From positions 58,233 to 122,232 of the forward strand of contig NZ_JAHTKU010000002.1 in the NCBI RefSeq assembly GCF_019192965.1: a stretch of DNA of 64,000 nucleotides, given 5' to 3'. Below the pieces are notes generated by a model. That model had not been told where the DNA came from. It searched no databases and worked only from the letters and a program-made list of their open reading frames with translations. The translations under genes were made by a program, and so were the position numbers. How positions within the stretch are numbered: the stretch's first letter is position 1; the number at the start of each line of letters is the position of its first letter. This document shows positions 17,746 to 24,739 of the stretch, in pieces. The DNA is from Nocardioides daeguensis (GTDB lineage Bacteria > Actinomycetota > Actinomycetes > Propionibacteriales > Nocardioidaceae).

Positions 17746-19326
17746 ATGCCGAGCAGCCAGACCTATGCAGTGGTCGGCGCGGCGCGTCTGTTCGCGCTGC
17801 TTGCCATCGGCGGTCCGATCGTCTGGCTCCACCAGGAGCAGGGCCTCCTCGCGCTCGGCGCCGTCAGCTGCGTGTGGGTCTACCAGGCCATCACCGCCAC
17901 GCGGCGCGAGCTGGAGCTGTCGCTCAGCCCGATGACCGAGGCGGCGGCGATCGGCGTGATCGGCGCGCTGGCGATGAAGGACGCCCCCGTGATCCTCGCC
18001 GCCCTCGTCGTCGCGCCGCTCTACGCCACGGCGGTGGCCGGCGTACGCACCATGGTCCGGACCGTCCTGGTCGAGCTGATCGCAGTGATCGCGCTGGGGC
18101 TGATGTGGTGGGAGGAGATCACCTACGAGGAGGGGATCTCCATCTTCACCTGGAGCATGGCCGGGCTCGGCCTGAGCATGATCGCGGCCGTGACCTTCTC
18201 CTCCGACCGGGTCCCGGACCCGCTCGCGCCGTACCGCGACGCCCAGGAGCACCTCAAGCAGCTGATCGGCCTCGCGGGCAGCCTGAGCTCGGGGCTCGAC
18301 GTCGGCGCCCTGGGTGGTGAGCTGCTCAGCCAGGTCAGCGACGACATCCCGAACCGGGCACTCGTCCTCTACGTGCCGCGCGGCGACGCGCTCTCGCCCG
18401 TCGCATCGACGGTCGACCTCGAGGCGGCGGACGCCGTGGCCACCGAGACCCTCGCCGGCGACGTCCGGCTCCAGGAGGCCGAGCCCTCGATGCCGATCGA
18501 GATCGGGGAGGGCTTCGCGTTCCGGGTCAGTGACCAGGCGATCGTCGCGGGCCTCCGGCCGGCCGGCGCGGACACCAGCCGGCCGCTCCCCCTCAACGCC
18601 GTGGCCCGCGACCTCGCCGACACCGCGGTCAAGCTCGACGCCGCGCTGCTCTTCGCCCAGTTCCGCGATGCCGCGACCGCCGACGAGCGGAACCGGCTGG
18701 CGCGCGAGATGCACGACGGAGTGGCTCAGGACATCGCCTCGCTCGGCTACATCATCGACGCGCTCGCGGCGCGTCCCGCCGACGAGCAGCAGGCCAAGGC
18801 GTTGAACATGCTGCGCGACCGGGTGTCGAAGGTCGTCGCCGAGGTACGGCAGTCGGTGATGAACCTGCGCACCAGCATCGGGGAGAGCGAGAGCCTCGGC
18901 GCCGCGATCAGCAACGTCGCGCGCCACCTCTCGGAGTCGTCGGGCATCCCCATCCGGGTGCGCCTCGACGAGCAACCGACGCGGCTGCGGCCCGAGGTCG
19001 AGGCCGAGCTGTTCCGGATCGCCCAGGAGGCGATGAACAACGCGGTCAAGCACGCGCGGGCCACCTCGATCGACGTGCGCTGCCAGGTGTATGCACCCGA
19101 GGCCATCATCACCGTCACCGACGACGGGGTCGGCCTGCAGTCCGCACGCGCCGACTCCCATGGTCTGAAGATCATGCGCGAACGTGCGAGACTGATCGGC
19201 GCGGAGCTCGTGGTCCGCGACAATGCCAGCCGCGGCCTCACGGTCTCCGTGGCGCTGAAAATCCCCCGGAGCTCGCCGGGCGGCCATGCCGCCATGAGCT
19301 CCCCGAGCCTCACGGAGCAGCGATGA
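17746..19326 (+). CDS. Sensor histidine kinase (NarL-type partner)
   Basis: The 526-aa kinase has an N-terminal region of four to five hydrophobic helices (about 10-145). A GAF-like middle domain follows (about 165-300, HLKQLIGLAGSLSSGLDVGAL onward), then the HisKA_3 box REMHDGVAQDIASLGYIIDAL with H323, and a HATPase domain with N-box RIAQEAMNNAVKHARA and G-box VTDDGVGLQ. The GAF-like region may be the sensor. It sits between tadC and the pilin genes and overlaps its regulator by ATGA, so it may control pilus expression. The start at 17746 is chosen for its upstream hexamer; a frame open from 17713 lacks any signal. Confidence 0.9.
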   Translation: MPSSQTYAVVGAARLFALLAIGGPIVWLHQEQGLLALGAVSCVWVYQAITATRRELELSLSPMTEAAAIGVIGALAMKDAPVILAALVVAPLYATAVAGVRTMVRTVLVELIAVIALGLMWWEEITYEEGISIFTWSMAGLGLSMIAAVTFSSDRVPDPLAPYRDAQEHLKQLIGLAGSLSSGLDVGALGGELLSQVSDDIPNRALVLYVPRGDALSPVASTVDLEAADAVATETLAGDVRLQEAEPSMPIEIGEGFAFRVSDQAIVAGLRPAGADTSRPLPLNAVARDLADTAVKLDAALLFAQFRDAATADERNRLAREMHDGVAQDIASLGYIIDALAARPADEQQAKALNMLRDRVSKVVAEVRQSVMNLRTSIGESESLGAAISNVARHLSESSGIPIRVRLDEQPTRLRPEVEAELFRIAQEAMNNAVKHARATSIDVRCQVYAPEAIITVTDDGVGLQSARADSHGLKIMRERARLIGAELVVRDNASRGLTVSVALKIPRSSPGGHAAMSSPSLTEQR

Positions 19327-19973
19327 GCGACCCGACGACCGTCCTCCTGATCGACGACCACGAGCTGATCCGTGACGGTCTGGGCGCGGTGATCGACCTC
19401 GAGCCCGACCTCAACGTCGTCGCGACGGCAGGTTCGGTGAGTGAGGGCATCCAGCGCTACCGCGAGGTGCGGCCCGACGTCGTCATCACCGACCTCCAGA
19501 TGCAGGACGGCACCGGTCTCGACGTCGTCCGCACGCTGCGCAAGGAGAACGACGAGGTCGGCCTCATCGTGCTGACCATGCACTCCGGCGACGAGCAGAT
19601 CTTCGCTGCCATGCAGGCCGGCGCGTCCGGCTTCGTCGGCAAGGATGCTCCCTCCACCGAGGTGATCAAGGCGGCACGCCATGCCGCCGTGTCTCCCAAG
19701 GCCTTCGTGTGCGCCGGGCTCGTCGGCGCCATGATGCGCCGTCAGTCGGCCGAGTCGACCGCCCTGACCGAGCGCGAGCACGACGTCCTGCTGCTGCTCG
19801 CCGAGGGGCTCAACGCGGCCGCCATCGGCGCCAAGCTGTACCTCTCCGAGTCGACGACCAAGTCCCACATCGCCCGGATCTACCAGAAGCTCGGCGCCGC
19901 CAACCGCGCCCAGGCCCTGGTCACGGCGATGCGGATCGGCCTGCTCTCCACCGTCCAGCCGTCCGCGCGGTGA
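19323..19973 (+). CDS. LuxR/NarL family response regulator
   Basis: The 216-aa regulator has a complete receiver (D10-D11 in LIDDHEL, phosphoacceptor D57 in VITDLQM, T in VLTMHS, Lys in FVGKDAPS) and a C-terminal GerE/LuxR HTH (about 150-210). The latter shows TEREHDVLLLLAEGLNAAAIGAKLYLSESTTKSHIARIYQKLGAANRAQAL in consecutive blocks. It is translationally coupled to the kinase by ATGA. The nearest obvious targets are the flp genes 150 nt downstream, which are preceded by a terminator-like hairpin and an untranslated region with no clear sigma-A hexamers, consistent with activator dependence. Confidence 0.93.
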   Translation: MSDPTTVLLIDDHELIRDGLGAVIDLEPDLNVVATAGSVSEGIQRYREVRPDVVITDLQMQDGTGLDVVRTLRKENDEVGLIVLTMHSGDEQIFAAMQAGASGFVGKDAPSTEVIKAARHAAVSPKAFVCAGLVGAMMRRQSAESTALTEREHDVLLLLAEGLNAAAIGAKLYLSESTTKSHIARIYQKLGAANRAQALVTAMRIGLLSTVQPSAR

Positions 19974-19991
19974 CCCATCCGCAGCCCGCAG

Positions 19992-20023
19992 CTCGCTGCT
20001 AGTCCGAAGTGACTAGCAGCGAG
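19992..20023 (+). terminator. Perfect 13-bp hairpin after the two-component operon
   Basis: CTCGCTGCTAGTC and GACTAGCAGCGAG pair perfectly around a CGAAGT loop, 18 nt after the regulator stop. It probably ends the kinase/regulator transcript; a protein-binding palindrome for the flp promoter is an alternative. Confidence 0.65.
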
Positions 20024-20075
20024 GAGACGAACTCCCGATCCGTGCCCCGGGCCGTTCCGGCAGAGTTCTGGTCAT

Positions 20076-20093
20076 CGGGGAAAGCACTCCCCG
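20076..20093 (+). other. Small hairpin in the flp leader
   Basis: CGGGGA and TCCCCG form a 6-bp stem with loop AAGCAC, 35 nt before the first pilin start. It may be a leader structure; support is only the pairing. Confidence 0.3.
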
Positions 20094-20127
20094 GGGACAC
20101 GGAACAACCAGTGCACAGGGAGACCCC

Positions 20128-20319
20128 ATGATCCAGTACCTGCAGATCCTGCTCAACAGCCGCTTCGCCAAGATGGAGGAGCGCGGTGCCACCGCCGTCG
20201 AGTACGGCCTGCTCGTCGCCCTCATCGCCGCCGCGATCGTCGCGATCGTGCTGACCCTCGGCGGCACGCTCAAGGACGTCTTCACCGACGTCAACTCCAG
20301 CATCAAGGCGAAGCCCTGA
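20128..20319 (+). CDS. flp: Flp/Fap-type IVb pilin
   Basis: This 63-aa pilin subunit is the secreted building block of the Tad pilus. It shows the Flp signature: a short charged leader ending in ERG, followed by ATAVEYGLLVALIAAAIVAIV, in which the Glu-Tyr pair of the mature N-terminus is present. Processing is expected after the Gly of ERG by a TadV-type prepilin peptidase, which is not encoded in this window. The remainder is a short hydrophilic tail. ATG 20128 has AGGGAG 5-10 nt upstream. A second, shorter pilin follows beyond a strong hairpin. Confidence 0.93.
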   Translation: MIQYLQILLNSRFAKMEERGATAVEYGLLVALIAAAIVAIVLTLGGTLKDVFTDVNSSIKAKP

Positions 20320-20333
20320 TCCCTGGGCCAGCC

Positions 20334-20380
20334 CAGCACGTCGGCCGCGTCACCCTGACGGGGACGCGGCCGACGTGCTG
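20334..20380 (+). terminator. Very strong hairpin between the two pilin genes
   Basis: An 18-bp perfect stem (20334-20351 with 20363-20380) continues after one bulged A into a CCC/GGG stem closed by TGAC. It begins 14 nt after the first pilin stop and ends 27 nt before the second pilin start. There is no T-tract. It could terminate most transcripts or protect the 3' end of the first pilin mRNA, making the first pilin far more abundant than the second. Confidence 0.7.
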
Positions 20381-20407
20381 TCACCGTCCTACCGAACGAG
20401 GAGCACC

Positions 20408-20578
20408 ATGACCACGCCGGACGTGCGCCAGGAGCGCGGGGCCTCGGCCGTCGAGTACGGCCTGCTGGTCGCGCTGCTCGCGGCCGCGATCGTGTTCGCC
20501 GTGCTGACCTTCGGGGGCGGCGTCACCGGCCTCTTCGAGAACACCAACGCCAGCTTCGACTCCGCGGTCAGTCCGTAG
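20408..20578 (+). CDS. flp: Second Flp-type pilin, short
   Basis: This 56-aa pilin has leader MTTPDVRQERG followed by ASAVEYGLLVALLAAAIVF, the same processing site and Glu-Tyr signature as the first pilin. The tail has diverged completely (GGVTGLFENTNASFDSAVSP). ATG 20408 is used because GAGGAG lies 5-10 nt upstream; the frame opening at 20375 lies in the hairpin. The two pilins may be major and minor subunits. Its last 11 nt overlap the convergent M48 protease gene. Confidence 0.9.
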   Translation: MTTPDVRQERGASAVEYGLLVALLAAAIVFAVLTFGGGVTGLFENTNASFDSAVSP

Positions 20579-21818
20579 GACGGGCCTCGAACCGCTCGGC
20601 CAGTCCGATCCGCTGCAGCACGGTCGGGTGCGACCCGAACCACCACTGCGACCACGCCGGAGGTGTGGGGTCGGCGTGGGAGCGCAGGGCCAGACGGCGC
20701 TGGAGGTCGGCGAACGCCTGGGGGGCGCCGGTCGCCTCCAGCGCCGTCTGGTCTGCTCGGGTCTCGATGGCCCGGCTGACGCCGTTCTGGACCGGCGCCA
20801 CCAGGAAGGTCGCGATCGCGACCAGCGCCAGGACCCGCGGCACGGCGGACACCTCGTCGGCCTCCCCCGGCCGCTCCCGGCGCGGCACGGCGAGCACGAG
20901 GCCCAGGAGTCCGATGCCGAGCAACGCCCCGACGGCGCCGAGCAGCGTCCCGGTCAGCACGTCGCCGTACTTCGCGTGGGCGAGCTCGTGCGCGACCACC
21001 GTGAGCGTCTCGTCGGTGGGCGTACTGTCGACCAGCGTGTCGTAGAGCACGACCCGGCGGCTGTGACCGAACCCCGACACGTAGGCGTTGAGCGTCGTCG
21101 TCCGGCGTGAGGCGTCGGCGACGAGCACGTCGTCGACCGCGACGCCCTCGGCATCGGCCAGTGCCAGGACCTGGCTACGCAGCGGTCCGTCCGGCAGTGA
21201 CTCGAAGCGGTTGAACACCGGCTCCACGACCACGGGGTAGGCGAAGGAGCCGAGCAGCACGAGGACGGCTGCCGCCAATCCGCCGACGGCCGGCCACAGG
21301 CGTGGCAGGCGACGCATGCAGCCGACCAGCACGACCAGGGCGATGGACGAACCGACCACGGTGACCAGCCAGCCCTTGACCTGGTCGACGCCCCAGTCGG
21401 CCCAGGTCCCGGCGACCAAGCCCTCGTCGAGGCCGAGGCGGCGCAGGGCGATGCCGAACGGCAGCGTCACGAGCTCGCCGACGAGGGTGAGGCCGAGCAC
21501 CACGACCACGACCCGGACCCACCACGCGCCACGCAACCGCGCGGCCCAACGCCGGCCGACCGGACCGAAGCCCAACCACGCGGCGACGCCGAGCGAGACC
21601 GCCAGGCGCGACCAGCTCCAGACCCGGGCCCAGAGCGCGTAGTGCTCGCCGCGGTCGATCTGGGCCTGGGTGAAGACCGAGGACGGGGCGACCGGCGCGG
21701 GCAGGCCGCCCGGTACGGGATGCCAGGGCACCCGGGTCGCCGCGACCAGCAGGAAGGCGGCAACGCCGATGAGCACGGTGCCGAGTGCGACCCTGCGCGC
21801 CGCCGACCGGTCCTCCAC
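20568..21818 (-). CDS. M48 family membrane metalloprotease (Ste24/CAAX type)
   Basis: The 416-aa multi-spanning zinc protease resembles the Ste24/HtpX-like M48 peptidases. Several membrane helices occupy residues 10-215. The zinc-binding HELAH motif (VVAHELAHAKYGDV) comes next, and the third ligand Glu is in SRAIETRADQTALEATG. The SHP segment near the end (WFGSHPTVLQRI) is typical of the family. It probably degrades misfolded or processed membrane proteins. GTG 21818 is preferred because the longer frame overlaps the upstream lipoprotein gene. It ends antisense to the last codons of the second pilin. Confidence 0.9.
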   Translation of the reverse strand: MEDRSAARRVALGTVLIGVAAFLLVAATRVPWHPVPGGLPAPVAPSSVFTQAQIDRGEHYALWARVWSWSRLAVSLGVAAWLGFGPVGRRWAARLRGAWWVRVVVVVLGLTLVGELVTLPFGIALRRLGLDEGLVAGTWADWGVDQVKGWLVTVVGSSIALVVLVGCMRRLPRLWPAVGGLAAAVLVLLGSFAYPVVVEPVFNRFESLPDGPLRSQVLALADAEGVAVDDVLVADASRRTTTLNAYVSGFGHSRRVVLYDTLVDSTPTDETLTVVAHELAHAKYGDVLTGTLLGAVGALLGIGLLGLVLAVPRRERPGEADEVSAVPRVLALVAIATFLVAPVQNGVSRAIETRADQTALEATGAPQAFADLQRRLALRSHADPTPPAWSQWWFGSHPTVLQRIGLAERFEARPTD

Positions 21819-21823
21819 GGACC

Positions 21824-23053
21824 TCAGCCTGCCACGCCGGGCAACGCCCGGAGCCGGTCCTGCCAGGCCGCGGTCAGCTCGGCCACGCTCCAACCCTGGT
21901 GCTGGCGCAGCACGGCCGCCAGGTCCTCACCGCCGCGGACCTGCTCGTACAGGTCGACCAGTGCCCGCTCTCCCCCGTGGTCGGCGAGGGTGACACAGAC
22001 CAGCCAGGCGGACTCGTAGACCCCACCGAGGTGGCTGGCCGACGGGTTGAAGTCGCCGTCGGCCGGAAGCGCCGTCGGCACCCCGTCCTTGCGCACCTGG
22101 GCAGCCACCTGTCCCGCGGTCCTGGTGAGCGGCAGGTCGACGTCGCGCAGGGCGACGTAGTCGGCGAAGCCCTCGACCAGCCACAGCGGCGCCTGGCGGG
22201 CCCCGACGGCCCCGGTCAGCGCGTGCACCGCCTCGTGGGTCATCACCACCTGGGCCGCGACGGGGTCGAGGTCGTCGTAGACGGCCCGGTTGAGGAACAC
22301 GTGCACCGGGCTGCCCGGCGCCTGCGAGCCGTCCACGGGCGCGGTGACCGCCGCGATCGCGTCGTACTGCCCGGGCTCGGTGTCGAGCGTGCGCCGCAGG
22401 CCGTCGGGATCGGCCGGCACCTCGACGACCAGCCCGCCCGGCCCCGGTACGACGGCCCGCACCTGGGCGACGGCACGCCGGGCGGACGCGAGGTACTCCC
22501 GGGCCCCGGTCGGGTCGCCGGCCACCGCCACGACGACGTCGCCGTCGCGCTCGACACTCAGCGGGCCGGAGAGCCACAGCGGCAGCCGGGTCCCGGTGCC
22601 ACCGATCGCGGCGATCGCCGCACCGTGGGCGGCGAAGGAGACGGGGAGCTCGGTCCGGGCGGATGCCTCGTCGTTGCCCTCGATCCGCCAGGTGAGCGCG
22701 ACCTGCCCGTCCCAGCCGTCCGCGCCGTCGGTGCGTCCGGTCTCGGTGAGGTAGCGCAGGGTCACGTCGGTGAGCCCGAGTGCCTCGGCGTTGGCGACGA
22801 GCGCCGTCAGCAGGTCACGGACCTCGGCATCGGCGCCGAGGTCGGCGGCTGCCGGTCGGTCACCGTCGCGGACCGCGGCCTGGAGCGCGGCCAGGGTGTC
22901 GGCCGCAGCCGCCGGGTCGGCGACCTCGCTGGTCGTCGCCGGCGGCGGCGCGACGTAGTCGTCCTTCGAGCAGCCGCCCGCCACGAGGGCGACGGCTGTG
23001 AGCGCAACCGTGAGCGAGCGGAGCGAGGATGACCGCCGACCCCGTGGCCTCAC
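21824..23053 (-). CDS. Secreted lipoprotein with gluzincin metallopeptidase motif
   Basis: The 409-aa predicted lipoprotein has a basic N-region (RPRGRRSSSLR), a hydrophobic core and the lipobox VAGGC, so it should be anchored outside the membrane. The C-terminal half carries HEAVH (MTHEAVHALTGAV) with a downstream Glu in WLVEGFADYVALRD. This HExxH plus EGxAxY layout is that of gluzincin peptidases of the MA clan. The N-terminal half (about 50-200) is a two-repeat-like alpha/beta region with no recognised domain. The start is GTG 23053, overlapping the NlpC stop as GTGA. It is probably a cell-surface zinc peptidase; the substrate is unknown. Confidence 0.82.
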   Translation of the reverse strand: MRPRGRRSSSLRSLTVALTAVALVAGGCSKDDYVAPPPATTSEVADPAAAADTLAALQAAVRDGDRPAAADLGADAEVRDLLTALVANAEALGLTDVTLRYLTETGRTDGADGWDGQVALTWRIEGNDEASARTELPVSFAAHGAAIAAIGGTGTRLPLWLSGPLSVERDGDVVVAVAGDPTGAREYLASARRAVAQVRAVVPGPGGLVVEVPADPDGLRRTLDTEPGQYDAIAAVTAPVDGSQAPGSPVHVFLNRAVYDDLDPVAAQVVMTHEAVHALTGAVGARQAPLWLVEGFADYVALRDVDLPLTRTAGQVAAQVRKDGVPTALPADGDFNPSASHLGGVYESAWLVCVTLADHGGERALVDLYEQVRGGEDLAAVLRQHQGWSVAELTAAWQDRLRALPGVAG

Positions 23054-24039
23054 CCAGGCCGGACCGCTCCGGCGTAGGGCATCTCGTCGAGGTCGGAGAC
23101 CTTGACGCCGGCGCCCGGGTTGGCCGCGTGCACGATCAGGCCGTTGCCGAGGTAGATCCCGACGTGGCTGATGGGGCTGTAGTAGAAGACCAGGTCGCCC
23201 GGCTGCAGGTCGCTCTTGGCGACGTGCGCGCCGCTGCCGTACTGGGCGCGCGAGGAGTGCGGCAGGCTGACGCCGGCCTGGGCGTAGGCCATCATCGTCA
23301 GGCCCGAGCAGTCGAAGGCGTTGGGGCCGGCGGCACCCCAGACGTAGGCGTCGCCGACCTGGGCGAGCGCGTACTTGATCGCCGCGGCGGCGCGGCCGCT
23401 GGCCGGGATCGTGCTGGCGTCGATCGGGCGGCCCGCGTTGCGGGAGAGGAACTCGGCACGCTGCTCGGCCTCGAGCTTCGAGAGCAGCTCCTTGGCCTCG
23501 GCGAGCTTGGCGTCGGCGGTCTTCTTCTCCGCCGCGAGCTTCGCCTCGAGCTGCTTGATGTCGGCGCGGCGCTTCTCGGTCTGGTCCTTGCGGATGTCGT
23601 AGGCCTCGAGCTCGTCGCCGTAGTCGGCGAGGAGCGAGTCCTGGAGACCCTCCACCGTGGACATCGTGGAGAGCTCGTCGAGGAAGCCCTGCGAGTCGGA
23701 GGACAGCAGCTGGCCCGTCGGGCCGAGGCTGCCGGACTGGTACTGCTGGATGAGGGAGTCGCGCACGTCGGAGCGGACACCCGCGAGAGCGTCGCCCTGG
23801 CGGGACTGGTCGGCCTCGAGCGAGGTCAGGTCGTCGTCGAGCTCGGCGAGCTCGAGCTCGGCGTCGTTGTAGCGCTCGGCGGCCTGCTCGGACTCGTGGA
23901 AGAGCCGGTCGACCCGGGCCTTGACGGTCTCGAGGTCGGGCTCGGCCTGAGCGGGAGCGCCGCTGATGGACAGCGAGATCGCTCCGGTGACGGCGAGTGC
24001 CGCGAGGGCGGCGGTGGTACGTGTCCGGCCGTTCAGCAC
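23050..24039 (-). CDS. Secreted NlpC/P60 peptidoglycan endopeptidase
   Basis: The 329-aa peptidoglycan hydrolase has a signal peptide ending AQA at about residue 32. A long coiled coil (about 35-205, heptad-rich, KQLEAKLAAEKKTADAKLAEAKELL) typically keeps such enzymes autoinhibited or binds an FtsEX-like partner. The C-terminal NlpC/P60 domain has catalytic Cys in FDCSGLTMMAY, His in SHVGIYLGNG and the third polar residue in HAANPG. It is the RipA/RPF-associated class. The start is GTG 24039. The gene follows a c-di-AMP riboswitch, the classic control of cell-wall hydrolases in actinobacteria, and leads by GTGA overlap into the lipoprotein. Confidence 0.93.
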   Translation of the reverse strand: MLNGRTRTTAALAALAVTGAISLSISGAPAQAEPDLETVKARVDRLFHESEQAAERYNDAELELAELDDDLTSLEADQSRQGDALAGVRSDVRDSLIQQYQSGSLGPTGQLLSSDSQGFLDELSTMSTVEGLQDSLLADYGDELEAYDIRKDQTEKRRADIKQLEAKLAAEKKTADAKLAEAKELLSKLEAEQRAEFLSRNAGRPIDASTIPASGRAAAAIKYALAQVGDAYVWGAAGPNAFDCSGLTMMAYAQAGVSLPHSSRAQYGSGAHVAKSDLQPGDLVFYYSPISHVGIYLGNGLIVHAANPGAGVKVSDLDEMPYAGAVRPG

Positions 24040-24061
24040 GAGCTGGCGGTCCCCTCTGCTG

Positions 24062-24225
24062 TCGTACGCCTACCGGGTGAGCTGACGGATTCGGGCACGA
24101 CTCGCCCTACCCGCACTCCTCGCGCCGGCGGCGGCCCGATCGGCCGCTCACCCCCGCGCCTTGTGCGGGATTCACCCCAGAGTGATTGGTTCCCCGGCTC
24201 CGGACCCCGAGCGGCTCCGGACTCA
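24062..24225 (-). promoter_or_regulatory. ydaO-yuaA riboswitch (cyclic di-AMP)
   Basis: Read on the minus strand, the leader of the NlpC/P60 gene contains the conserved ydaO blocks in order: CGGGGAACCAATC, then CTGGGGTGAATCCCGC, a GC-rich variable hairpin, then CCCGAATCCGTCAGCTC and ACCCGGTAGGCGTACGAC. These are the sequences that form the c-di-AMP binding pseudo-symmetric core. In actinobacteria the element precedes rpf and NlpC/P60 cell-wall hydrolases and turns expression off when c-di-AMP is high. The ends given are approximate. A 3' expression platform would lie in the 22 nt before GTG 24039. Confidence 0.9.
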
Positions 24226-24278
24226 GCGCGGTGTCCGCGCGGGTCGGTCGACCCACTTCCTCGGACACCTGTCGGAGC

Positions 24279-24307
24279 AGCCTAGTCGGGGCTCCCGGTC
24301 CCACCAA
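24279..24307 (-). promoter_or_regulatory. Sigma-A-type promoter of the riboswitch-NlpC operon
   Basis: On the minus strand TTGGTG (24307-24302) and TAGGCT (24284-24279) are separated by exactly 17 nt. Transcription would start near 24272, about 45 nt upstream of the riboswitch. The 24226-24415 interval holds nothing else recognised, apart from a direct CGGTCCC repeat. Confidence 0.6.
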
Positions 24308-24415
24308 ACCGGTCCCGGGGCGTGTTGGGGACGAGCACGCGACATTCCTTGTCACCTGCGTCACATCCGCCTCACTGGTCACGACTCCCCCTCCTGTCAC
24401 CGGTGGACCAGGGGA

Positions 24416-24619
24416 TCAGGCCGACTCGACCTGCGGACCGTCGACGGGCTGGACCAGCCGCAGCGGCGGCACCAGCCCTCCGTCGGCCAGCACCTCGAGG
24501 GCGGCCATCTCGTCGTCGCCGATCACCAGCTCGGGCGGTGGCCCGAGCAGCACCGTCACCACGCAGTCGTGGCAGGCCAGGCCTCGGACCACACAGGTGT
24601 CGCAATCGATCCTCGTCAT
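24416..24619 (-). CDS. Small Cys-containing conserved protein
   Basis: The 67-aa protein starts MTRIDCDTCVVRG and has four cysteines in its first 19 residues (CDTC and CHDC, with a fifth position V rather than Cys). That pattern could bind zinc or an Fe-S cluster. An acidic and hydrophobic segment follows (PPPELVIGDDEMAALEVLADGGLVPPLRLVQP). It is not a shadow: GAGCCT stands 7 nt before ATG 24619, and the Cys spacing is that of a small conserved actinobacterial protein next to exonuclease/UvrC-like genes. It is the only coding part of a much longer open minus frame that is otherwise antisense to the exonuclease gene. Function unknown. Confidence 0.65.
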   Translation of the reverse strand: MTRIDCDTCVVRGLACHDCVVTVLLGPPPELVIGDDEMAALEVLADGGLVPPLRLVQPVDGPQVESA

Positions 24620-24626
24620 GTCCGCG

Positions 24627-24632
24627 AGGCTC
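24627..24632 (-). promoter_or_regulatory. -10 hexamer of the small Cys protein (leaderless)
   Basis: GAGCCT on the minus strand, 7 nt before ATG 24619. The first base departs from TANNNT. Confidence 0.4.
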
Positions 24633-24726
24633 GCAGGGGGATCCGACACAACCCCGCGGCCGCCGCGGGACCGGGCATCCTCGCGACACCCGTCCCCGAC
24701 TCCCGGGATCCGTCGGAGGTGGCGCC

Positions 24727-24732
24727 TACCGT
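24727..24732 (+). promoter_or_regulatory. -10 hexamer of the exonuclease gene (leaderless)
   Basis: TACCGT lies 7 nt before ATG 24740. Confidence 0.55.
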
Positions 24733-24739
24733 CGCTCCC

